Shown one piece after another: positions 23,750-35,467 of a stretch of DNA of 64,000 nucleotides (within the stretch, counting starts at the first letter, position 1; each line of letters starts with the position of its first letter). Origin of the DNA: Siphlonurus alternatus (Eukaryota; Arthropoda; Insecta; Ephemeroptera; Siphlonuridae). Location of the stretch: assembly GCA_949825025.1 (NCBI GenBank), contig OX463783.1:10513628-10577627 (forward strand). The letters are read 5' to 3'. The notes beneath the pieces are model-generated. The model was not told the DNA's origin, did no database searches, and was given only the letters and a program-made list of their open reading frames with translations. The position numbers and the translations under genes were made by a program.

Positions 23750-24152
23750 CTGTGAGGACATGATCAGTCAAACGGTCAAAATAAGGAAACGGAGCTAAAT
23801 AAGCAGTTAAAGAGCAAAGATATAGAACAGTGAAGATAATAATTAAAATTAAAAATTGTAGCTGCATAAAGACGGTGCATTTTGCAGTATGTTTGCATAC
23901 TTGACGCATATATTAGCTGCAATGGCTATAATGCAGTTTATTTGCAAATAAGGGCTCCCCTTTTCTTGATATGATACATACAGTATATTATATATATATG
24001 CGGTAAATTTACATGCATGCATGCATGGTTTTGTCTCCAAATACAGAGCCCACTTCTCTTAAACTGGCAGCATGCCGTATATGCATACATATGTATTGTC
24101 TATAAATTTTGCAGGGCTATCATGCAGAATGCGAAACTTAATATCATATGCC

Positions 24153-24578
24153 CAGTGATGTTAGTCCGCGCATATTCGCGGCGAATATGCGCGCATATTC
24201 GCATATTCGCGCATATTCGCGGGCAATCTGCGGCCGCATATGCGCGCATATTGAAAATTGACTTTCCCGCCACAAAAATAGCAATTTAAAACTGGTTAAA
24301 ACTACAGTAAATGCTACAGAGAGTCTTTTCTTATTTTTCTTGGTATAATCCCTTGCTTAATTAGTGTTTGGATTAAATTAGAGTTAATTAATCATGGAAT
24401 TAAAGCAATCGGCCTTTCAGGCTGCCGAGGTGCTCACGTGATTTTAATTGCGCGCGGCCGCCATCTTGAAAGTATCTTTCGCGCATTTGCGCGCATTTGC
24501 GCGCATTTGCGCGCATATTCGCGCATATTCGCATGCGCATATTCGCGGACCAATCTTCGCGCGAATTTCACATCACTG
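24153..24578. mobile_element. hAT-type MITE with GCGCATATTCGCG arrays
   Basis: A 426-bp element. Termini are CAGTGATGT and ACATCACTG, flanked by an exact 8-bp duplication, CATATGCC, at 24145-24152 and 24579-24586. The CA-TG ends and the 8-bp duplication indicate hAT. Both arms consist largely of tandem variants of GCGCATATTCGCG or GCGCATTTGCGCG, probably subterminal transposase-binding repeats. It is strongly GC- and CpG-rich against an AT-rich background. Confidence 0.9.
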
Positions 24579-24849
24579 CATATGCCACCACCCCACCAGA
24601 GATGGCAGAGACCCTACAGGTCACATTTTGGCCAAAAAAAGTATGCATAATTTTTCTAGAACCATCGGCTAGAGGAGAGGCCGCTAGCTAGGGGCTATAC
24701 TCTGCCGCACGAAGTGGGTGTGCTAACAGAAAGATAAGATTTGCGACTAAACAATATCACTCCCACATCTCCCTTCAATGCAGAACTTACCTGAAAATAT
24801 AATAAAGATAAATCACGATTCAAATTAAATCTAAACTCCCTAAATCACG

Positions 24850-24944
24850 AAAATATGACAAAATATCTTTGACGACGCCAAGATGCCAAATTGTAAACAA
24901 ATTATTTGCCTCTACTGATTGGCTGTAAATTACCGCGAACTTTT
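24850..24944 (-). promoter_or_regulatory. Promoter-like module upstream of BTB gene B
   Basis: Minus-strand order: AGTTCGCGGTAATTTACAG, CCAATCAG, AATTTGTTTACAATTTGG, then GGCATCTTGGCGTCGTC. It lies about 1.1 kb 5' of the ATG at 23749. A donor-like CAG/GTAAGT on the minus strand near 24788-24793 could end a non-coding first exon that splices to 23749. Confidence 0.5.
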
Positions 24945-25054
24945 AAAAATTTGAAAAAAATGATTAGCTTAGAGCAAAGAGGAACTTTGAGCTTATTATT
25001 AATAGAGAGCTTATTGGTAGCTACAGTATATACAATTGTAGCTTTGGTAGAGTC

Positions 25055-25472
25055 TTAAGGGCATTGGGTGTAGCACCGGTAGTTGGCAACACTGACGTAT
25101 CTTCACCATGTTAATTTTTGATCATTGCTCCTCGGAGTAATTTTTATGCTAGAGCTAAGCTGATTGCTGTAGTATCAAGATAATTAGTAGCCCAAGTGCA
25201 CAATTTGACTAAATAAAGCCTGATTTAAAGAAAAGTTTTTTTTTTATATTTTAGAAAAATGCATGTAAATTTAAAAAAATACTAAAAAATACTTTTCTCT
25301 AAATCAGGCTTTATTTAGCCAAATTGTGCACTTGGGCTACTAATTATCTTGATACTACAGCAATCAGCTTAGCTCTAGCATAAAAATTACTCCTAGGAGC
25401 AATGATAAAAAATTAACATGGTGAAGATATGTCAGTGTTGCCAACTACCGGTGCTACACCCAATGCCCTTAA
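25055..25472. mobile_element. TTAA-bounded inverted-repeat element F
   Basis: Begins TTAAGGGCATTGGGTGTAGC and ends with the exact reverse complement. The arms of about 185 bp are nearly perfect. TTAA at both ends suggests a piggyBac-type target preference, but no transposase is present to prove it. Confidence 0.8.
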
Positions 25473-26757
25473 TTGTTATAGTAACATATATATAGTTAAA
25501 GCGCCAACTAAATTAAGGCACGAAGGTTCCTGTCCATGCAGTTTTATTAAACTGAATTTTAAAACTCTTGGTCATTTCCCATAATTAAGTTACTGTGATA
25601 CAAATTTATTGCAGCGTCAAAATATAAAAAATTGAGACAGCGTGTTCTTAAATGACGTTCACGAAGGTGCAGTTTAATGCAAATCCGTTGACGACGCTTC
25701 ATAAGAACGACACCATCAGTCATCATGCAATGGATATACATATATATTAAACACCGTCATGTGCATTGAATATAGCGAATGATAGTTTATTTACTTATTC
25801 ACAAAACGGTTTTACACAAGAAAAAGACATGCATGCAAACAATATGCTGTATGTATATAATATATTATTATGTGGTTGGGTGAATAAAAAATAAAATAAA
25901 TATAATTATTTTTTTTTAATACAATTTTAAGAAACAAAATATATACAGTACTGTACTGAAATTATTTTTTTTTACAGCCACCAACATTCACTCTACAACT
26001 AAATTCACAGAAATATAAACTTATAAGTTGTGCATCATTAAGGGTAAGGTAATGCCACCAATGTTAAATTTTCCACTCTCATTTCTTCCTTCGAACATAT
26101 TTTAAAATGTTCTCCTCTATGTCGTTTATTAGCTCTTAAAATATCATTTATACAAATTCGATTCAGTTTCCGAGTTACGTGTATTGAAACTGAACCCATT
26201 TATTGAACAAGCATACCCTGCATTTCAGTGACATTAGAAAAATTCTATGATCCAATCGTCCGATTTTTAAAAAAAACTAGACACAAACTTAATGCACTAG
26301 GACAAACCTTCACAGCAAAAAAAAAAAAAGACAATTATGAGAGTGGGAGCGACGTAAATGAATAATAACTGCACAAATTTTGACACTCGTACGTCTCACA
26401 CACCCCTTTTTAGTCGGTCATTAAACAACTGGCGAATGAAACAGGCTAACTAATGAACCAAAACAACGCTTATAATAAATATAATCCACTCCACCAGTCT
26501 CCACCTAAACTAAAAACTTTCAAAAAATGTTTTATAGTAATGAAAAAAAAGTGTTATAAATAAAACAACCATAACAGTTATTATTTAACTCATTATTTAT
26601 AAATAAATTGAATATAAAACTGCCGTGACTTGCGTGGTATCTTTAGAGTGGGACAATTTGAATATTGATATAGAGGCGCTGCGATCGCGGCGCAACTCTG
26701 GCGTTCCCTTTCCCTTAATCTATTTTTAAGTTACTCAAATGTACAACATACATACAT
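25473..26757. other. Intergenic stretch without a recognised gene
   Basis: AT-rich, with no convincing exon. A TTAAGGGTAAGGTAATG motif near 26038 resembles a lone terminus of element family C. Part of this stretch is downstream of the THAP/zinc-finger gene and may be its 3' UTR. Confidence 0.4.
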
Positions 26758-26800
26758 AACATGACGCCATATCCCTTTACGGGGTAAGCCAGCAGCATTA

Positions 26801-26976
26801 TTACCTCGGACGTCTACAAATTGCCCTCCAAAGCACTCGATTCTTGCATACTCCACTTGCTTCAGAAATACTCATAACACTCTTTTGCCTTCTGCACTCT
26901 CTATTACACTGTGTACTTTTAACACTTCTGTTCTTCAAACATTCTGCAATCACATCCAACCAAACCTTTTTAGGTC
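26801..26976 (-). pseudogene. Non-LTR retrotransposon reverse-transcriptase C-terminal fragment
   Basis: Minus-strand translation gives RPKKVWLDVIAECLKNRSVK ... ASGVCKNRVLWRAICRRPR and then TAA. This matches the tail pattern of non-LTR polymerases (RPxxxWxDxIxxDL ... A.dR..WR..I). The rest of the polymerase is missing. Following sequence to about 26757, ending in TATG repeats, is the element's 3' tail, also found alone at 15185-15232. It lies about 30 bp beyond the stop of the THAP/zinc-finger gene, in the same orientation, and an acceptor-like TTATTGTTGCAG precedes it. It could therefore be carried in that gene's 3' UTR. Confidence 0.6.
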
Positions 26977-27006
26977 TGCAACAATAATATTAAATTTCAC
27001 TATAAG

Positions 27007-30000
27007 TTAATGTTTCTTAGCGTTATGGGATAATAATTGGCAATGGAACTGAAACTGAGTGTCACATATCTTACAACAGTTTGTCGGATTGTATCCAAAA
27101 TAAAGTGGAGGATCTTTAATATGAATCTGTTTAGTACTACTAAATATCAATGATTTGAAGTCCTTCTGTCCGTTTTCACTGTACCGATTTTCTTCGGTGA
27201 TCAAATACTCAAATTGTTTCACTGAAGTTTGTGTAGTCATTCCGAGATGATATCTTATCCGAGAGTCTGTTTGAAGTAATCTTGTACAATACGAACATCT
27301 ATAAACATGACATCCCAAATGGTCTGCATATTCTTTTTTTGGTATCATACTATTACATTTTTTACAAAAGTATTTATCTATTGATTCTTCATGATTCCAA
27401 GCAGTTACAATAAACTCAGAAGTCTTGGTTTCTGAATTCTGTTTTCCTTTATCTGAATTGGAATGAAGGATGCTTACGGGTGGTAGCAATTTTTCAGCAG
27501 TATTTTCAACTTCTTTTTTAACATCTACAGGTTCTGGTATTTCTGAAAATTCTATTGGATTAATTGTCTCGTTTACAAGAATTTTTTTAGGTTTACAATG
27601 ATATCCTTGGCGAGAACGTCTTAGGATAAATTGATTACTTGTGTCATGTTTTTTATGTGGTATAGCCATGTGTAAATTATAATTAATTTCTGTATAGAAT
27701 GTAAATTTACATTTTTCACAATATGCAATCTTATTACTAATTTCTAAATGATTGTAAATATGTTTTTCTATATTTTCCATAATACGAGATTTTGGTATAT
27801 TACAAAGTGGACATATAAAATCATCACAATTTTTATAACACATTAAAAAATGAGATTTAAAATATTGATTATAAAAAAAATCTTTCTTGCAATGGGGACA
27901 AAATACCATAAACATACATGTTTGAAAAATTTTATTTTTTAGAATTAATCTTTCATAAAATAATAAATGTTTTATATCTTTTTTACATATTGTTTCTAAA
28001 TGTATAAATTTATCTCTCATAATATGTATTGCTAATACTGCTTTACTTCTAAATGATCTCCAACATAGATCACACTTCACTGGTGCAGAATTTTTATTAT
28101 ATTTCTTACGAGTCCTACATATGTTGCACTTGGTCACATGTTGTTCTAATTCCGTTTCATCTTCGAAGTGTTCCTTACAAAATCCACAGAATGGTAGATT
28201 TCCGTGAGTTTTCCGGACATGATTCATTAGGGAACTCAGTTTCGTCGCACTTTTGTATTTCTTATTGCAAAACTTGCACTTCAGAAAATCATCCATCATA
28301 AAGTGTTTGTCATATTCTAAAGAAGATTTGAACATACGACGGCAGTTGGAGCAGAAAGTACGATCTCGGTACTTTACAGGTATGAGTAGAGAAGTTTCAG
28401 GAGGTGGAACCTGTAAAAAAAATTATAGGTTATGTTGCATTTTTGTAGTTGAGATACCGGTAGTGAAAGTTGACTAGTTACTGAAAAAGTCACAAACAAA
28501 ATGTGTTTGAGGTTTTTCTCAGTTAGTTTAATAAATTAATGATGCTGAAAATCTTATAGAGGCTTCAACTGTTCCCTGGGGGGAAAGTTTTCTCCATAAG
28601 TCACAATGTTAGATTTTTATTTACGTATTTTTTTCAGTAAATATTAAAACTATTAATTTGAAATAATTTTCTACCCCCCCCCCTCCCCCCAGTTATTCTA
28701 CTTATTTTCCTCCGCAAAATTTCTTTAAGGTAGAGATAACTCACCCAATGTTAATAAAAATCCCATTCATGAAAATTATGAAAAAAAATTAAAATGTTCT
28801 CCTTTACATAGCTTATCGGTAGGTAAAATATTAGGTATACAAAAACATGCTAGTTTTATGAGTTATTAATTTTTAAGGGTAAGATAATATGAAACATCGA
28901 TTGTTGTAGTCCCATTTGATTAACATGTAAACCTTAGCAACCTCATAAAAATTCTGAATTTTTTTTGAGAGACAGTTCTTGGCACCAAAAAAATGTGTAA
29001 AAAATTTCAAAACAATCGGACAATCCAATTTTTTTTAATTAATTTTTTAAATTAATCTTTTAAATTTTCTGTATAGGGCTTTCCCATGGAGACCGAAACT
29101 AAGAAATCAATTTAAAAAAATGGGATTGTCCGATTGTTTTGAAATTTTTTCCATATTTTTTTTTATGCTAAGAACTGTCTCTCAAAAAAAATTCAGAATT
29201 ACTGTATTATGAGGTTGCTAAGGTTTACATGTTAATCAAATGGGACTACAACAATCGATGTTTCGTGTTATCTTACCCTTAAAGTTGACTATAGGACGAT
29301 AGTTTCGATAGGACGGTATCAACACCACAAAATCATCTGACTTGAAAAGTTGTTGTATTGGCTTACATTACTGTCATGCAATTCCAACAAAGAGAACATA
29401 GAAGCTCACCTCCAAGATTGCAAGACTTTGGTCTTGTGATGAACCAGCGGGGGGGATGTCCTGGGGTACCAAGTCTTCAGGCTCTGTCCATATCTGCAAA
29501 AAAAAAGACAAATTAATTAGAAATTAAAAAGCATTCGCAACAAATGGATAACGGTAAAAAATATCTATATAGAATAATATACACCAAATTTGGTCTATAA
29601 ATTTTTATACTCTATTCAATTATTCAATGCAACCCCTAACTAGAATTTTAACACTTTTAACCCACCCAATTTTTGCAAAAAAAAAAAAAATAATAATACT
29701 GTAATAGTAATTAGTTTTTTAGGTAATAGACAACATTTAAAAGCATTGCACATGTAAATAAGAAAATATGTAAAAACAGTCATCATTGAATGATAAAAAA
29801 TCAAGAAAAACAAAAAAAAAAGTTAAATTGGGGCTCTGACAATGTATTGATGTGAATTACAAAAATCTTATTCCTACTGGCTACTAAATCTCCTATGTTG
29901 AACCTTTTCTTGGTCTTTTTGAGAAACAATAAAGGCAAAATCACCAAAACCACTCTAATGAGCACCATTGTCTTGCCATTGACTTAATGTCTTGAACCAA

Positions 30001-33000
30001 TACAATCTAATGGATCACTTGATTTCAAACCTACGGTAAACCGAGACCAAGGATTTACTCTACAGTAACAACTCACCACAAGGTCCACGGTGTTTTGTGG
30101 TGGGGGGTAGGAAGTTTCTTCAGGACACGAGACTTCAGGTTCTTCAGGAGAAAAGTCCTCAGGCTCAAGCTTGATTTGAAGGAAGTCCATGGGGTGTTGT
30201 GGTAAGGAGGCAAAGTGACTCTCTTCAGGTGACATGTCTTCAGTTGGCATATCCTCAGTTGGCATATCTTCAGGTGGCATATCCTCAGGTGGCATATCCT
30301 CAGTTGGCATGTCTTCAGTTGGCATATCCTCAGGCTCCACTTTTATCTGCAGAGAAATAGAAATCAGTACTAAATCATACATTTGTAACAACCAGATTTA
30401 TCTTGAATGAATAACACCTTAAATTTACATGACAGTGTTCAATGTTTAATACAAATTCATTGACGACATCTAATAAACACAGTTGTGTAACACAGTGACA
30501 TGGAAATGCGAGTAAGCATGAAAAAAAATGTGTAAAATACATTTTTCAAGCATTTGGTGTGTGAGAAATTTTAAATATTTTGTGTTGTAAAATATCAAAT
30601 TTGGCTACAATTTTTTTTTTCTTTCTTTTTTTCAAAGCCAAATATCTTGATATTGCTTCCCCTCCCTCCACAGATACTATTCCATTAGCGTCTTTGCACA
30701 TGCGCTAGGGATATTTGAAGAATTCAGTTCTCTACCCTCCAACATTGTCAGATATCTGTAGTGCTGGGGAAAGCAAATATCTAGATATTTGGCTTAGGAA
30801 TAAAAAATGTAACCATTGTGTAATGTAGTATCGCCGCTATTATACAGTAGTACTTATTTAATTTTATTAATGCAGCACATATTTCGATAAAACAAATTAC
30901 TCACTCTCAGTCCTGTACAGTTCTGATAAATTTTGTTATAGAATCTTATCAAATTTTTATTAAATTACAGTACAATTTTTCCCCTTTTTATCTTGGACAA
31001 TATTTCAAATGTTTATTAATAAAAAATTTAGCATCATATTGACAAATTATCCTCCATCCATCACACCTTCCCTGTATATTCACCTGTATGTCTGGCATGA
31101 AGATCTGCTCAAAGTTGGTGCTGCATCCTTCATTCTCCGTCTTATCAGCCTTCCCTATAACCAGGAAGACAAAGGAATGAGCCTAAACTGTTTGTAAATA
31201 GAAAATATGACACAGGCTGTTAGTAATAGTATCCTCGAAGCAAAGTACTATTTGCAACAGAGAGAAAGCAGGGAGTAGCTGAACTGGAGAATTTCAGATA
31301 ACTAATGCAGGAAAATAATGGCACTAAAGGGATCTACACTATACTACCTATGCATTTTTTAATGAATGTAGTTATGGTCATGTTTTAAATGTCTTTAGTT
31401 AGTCATTTATGGACAGTTGGTTGATGAAGGATTGTTATTATAGGGTAATTCACACATGTTTGATCTCATTTTATGGTGACTCCTTTGTAAGTGATGACCA
31501 AGGATCTTGTACTATATGGATAGGCTAGGCCTATATCAATAGCATTATAGCTGCTGAAGCAAAAGGTCATGGTATCATGGCTGCCGAGCGCAATATTTTG
31601 TATTGTTTTGGCTTTACAGGCCATGGTAAGATGGCAGATATCATATTGTTCTACCACCCACTTCCTCCTCACGACCTTGCCTCACTAACAATAGTGCTCC
31701 CACCTATCCATAGTATAGAACAAGGATAATATATAGAAGGATTCCCAAGAAGGGTTCCAAACTGGAGATAAGAGTGTTAACCGATACTAGCAGCTCTCGC
31801 GGTAGATTTTGGAAACAGAGAGGCTGACAAGCGCGCCATCTCTACGTGATAAAAGAACTGAACCTAACATCGTAAAACAATGTTAACTCCGGGTTGCGAG
31901 ATCCGAAGTTCGATGGACGATTTACATTATTTTTTATTGCTAGACAACAGCTCAAATCACCGCGAAATGAAAAATATTCTCGCATACCTTATTAAATTTC
32001 CAGTCTTCTACATGTGTTCTGGATACTCCAAGGCACAAATTTCACTGCCAAATAATTTACCGAAATAGCTTGTGTATTTGCAGGATTGCACCTATATGAA
32101 TCACCCACTTATCTATGCTGTATTTAATTTCTGGCGTGATCTAAAAGGACAAAAAGCTCCTTATCGTTAATGGTAATTAAGATTGAAGCTAAAACAAAAA
32201 AAAATTGCACAATCAAGCCAATTTATTGAGCAAATGGAAGGTAATTAATTGACGTACGTGTTCACGAAAACTTCACAACATAAACATGTGAGCGGAAGGC
32301 TGGCGGCAGCGAGCGAGCAGCCGGAGCAGCGCAGCAGAAGAGGTGAGGTAGAGGAGGGAGAGAGGCGGGAAATGTTCTACAGCTGATATTTTGTAACATT
32401 TATCAAATTTTATTTTCGTATTCTTAACTGCAGCATAACAAAATAACCCTTAAAGACAAGCTCTGTTGAATTTGTTTGAATATTAACACAGTTCAATGAC
32501 TTAATGTGTTTGTATTTGAAGTTCTTGTAAATATTTATGTAATTAATATAGTAATAAAATTATTAAAAAACATTTTTCATTGAAACAAATTTTTTTACTA
32601 CATCGATCATGATCCCGCTCGTTAATTCATTTTGATGCCTAGCTTTCATAAAATCGATCGAAGTAAGATGCACACTATATTAAGGTCGATTTTCCTACCG
32701 GTTGCCATGATAAACTAGCATTATATAATATATTATGGTGAATGGAATTTTTAAAGTCTTTTTCAATTAAAGTTATTTTTCATTTAATGAAATTGACAGT
32801 ACACAAAAATTATAAACATATATTTTTTTTTTAGTGAAAAAAATTTTCACTAAAATTAACACAAAATTTATTATTTATTACGTTATTACGTTACCATTAA
32901 ATGGAAAGTGAAAATGAGTATCCAAAACACACATATATTTACATATATTATATAATGCTAGTTTATCATGGCAACCGGTAGGAAAATCGACCTTAATATA

Positions 33001-35435
33001 GTGTGAATCTTACTTCGATCGATTTTATGAAAGGCATCAAAATGAATTAACGAGCGGAATCATGATCGATGTAGTAAAAATATTTGTTTCAATGAAAAAT
33101 GTTTTTTAATAATTTTATTACTATATTAATTACATAAATATTTACAAGAACTTCAAATACAAACACATTAAGTCATTGAACTTTGTTAATATTCAAACAA
33201 ATTCAACAGAGCTTGTCTTTAAGGGTTATTTTGTTATGCTGCAGTTAAGAATACGAAAATAAAATTTGATAAATGTTACAAAATATCAGCTGTAGAACAT
33301 TTCCCGCCTCTCTCCCTCCTCTACCTCACCTCTTCTGCTGCGCTGCTCCGGCTGCTCGCTCGCTGCCGCCAGCCTTCCGCTCACATGTTTATGTTGTGAA
33401 GTTTTCGTGAACACGTACGTCAATTAATTACCTTCCATTTGCTCAATAAATTGGCTTGATTGTGCAATTTTTTTTTTGTTTTAGCTTCAATCTTAATTAC
33501 CATTAACGATAAGGAGCTTTTTGTCCTTTTAGATCACGCCAGAAATTAAATACAGCATAGATAAGTGGGTGATGCATATAGGTGCAATCCTGCAAATACA
33601 CAAGCTATTTCGGTAAATTATTTGGCAGTGAAATTTGTGCCTTGGAGTATCCAGAACACATGTAGAAGACTGGAAATTTAATAAGGTATGCGAGAATATT
33701 TTTCATCCCGCGGTGATTTGAGCTGTTGTCTAGCAATAAAAAATAATGTAAATCGTCCATCGAACTTCGGATCTCGCAACCCGGAGTTAACATTGTTTTA
33801 CAATGTTAGGTTCAGTTCTTTCATCACGTAGAGATGGCGCGCTTGTCAGCCTCTCTGTTTCCAAAATCTACCGCGAGAGCTGCTAGTATCGGTTAACACT
33901 CTTATCTCCCTTCATAACATGGCGGATTCCAATAGAGTGCGCTCCTGTCTATTTTCTCCATGGTATAGAAAATCCTTGGTGATGACTCCCAAAATGTATA
34001 CTGTAAAATCAAAGCTACCATACTTTAAATGTGGCAATCTTTGTAGACCCCTCAACCCCTCCCACCACCACATCTCTAACCCTTTATCAATACCCTTGGC
34101 AAAGTAAAAAATTGCTACCATACAGTACCATATATTTAAATGTGTATGTTTTAATTAAATACACTAAAGAATGACGCTAAGAATATGCATACTGTAATAT
34201 TTTCTTATCTCCCCTGTACAGATGAATTATTAATTCATGAATTAATGGACAACCTACATAGATTTTTTTTATTGTAGAAATGTATAGAGGGCAGAAACTA
34301 GAAATTAATAGAGGGTAAAAAGAATTACTGGAAATTTATTTAAAGTTCAGGTTTGAACCCATGCTCCTTTTAAGTCCTATCCATTAATTAAGAAGTGACG
34401 CCTCTCTCTGTACATTCAATATTTAAAAAAAAAAAAAATAGTCTCAGGGATCTAAAAACATGTGAAAAAAAATCAGAGTAGCATAATTTGGCACTCTCTT
34501 TTCATTTCTTCATGCAGGTTGTACCTTCACAAATAGGCCCAAATTCTTACTTTTCCTTCCGCGGGGCACCAACTTGAGGTGTGGGACTGCGTCATCCTTT
34601 AGTCTGGGAGCTCGGTGTCGCCCGGAGGTCATCTTGTTCTTCATCACGTTGCCAGGCAAGTAGTCATCATTGCAGAAGTGGAGGGAGCACACCGACTCCA
34701 TCTGGTCCATCTCCTTGTGAGAGTAGTTCAAAGCGACCCGCCACCTCTCTAGCCTGGAAACATGATTTTTGTCACAACCTATCTTCGTGGGAAAAATAAC
34801 TTAAATAACTAATGTTCCAAGTATAAAAAAAAAATAACAAATATTCCTAGTATCAAAATCGAACTGAGTCATACTTAGTTTGGTTTACAATATGTTTGTA
34901 ATATCCTCAGTAAAAACTTTGACATTATTTGGCAGTTTTATGTCATTTGCTATAAGAAATGGACAACCTACATGACAATTTTTTATTGCAAAAATGAATA
35001 GAGGGCACCAAATTATGCTACTCCGAATTTTTTCAGATTTTTTTCAGACCCGGAACTATTTTTAAATAATTATTGAAAGTTCTGTAAGTTAAGTTGGCAC
35101 CCCTGAATCCTTAATAAAAAACATAGGACCGAGACGCCTATTGACGCCTCCAGGGGGCGTGGCCGCACTTTCAATAATTATATAAAAATAGTTCTGGGTT
35201 TCTAAAAAAGCTGAAAAAATTCAGAGTAGCATAATTTGGTACCCTCTATACATTTCTGCAATACAAAAATTTTCATACAATGTAGGTTGTCCATTATAGT
35301 AAACTCTGGTAAGTCAAAATTGACACTGCTTAGTGAGTGTAGTGTGCCTGTACCTGCTAGATTAATAGAATTAAATTATATAGAGGCTTCAAGTCAGCTG
35401 ATTTTGAGGTGTTCCTACCGTCCTATCTAAACCTA

Positions 35436-35467
<32 letters not shown>

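Noticed and set aside
31880..33793. 62-codon frame present in both arms of the giant inverted repeat
   Set aside because: Its conservation is explained by arm symmetry; it is short, has no recognised domain and no expression signal.
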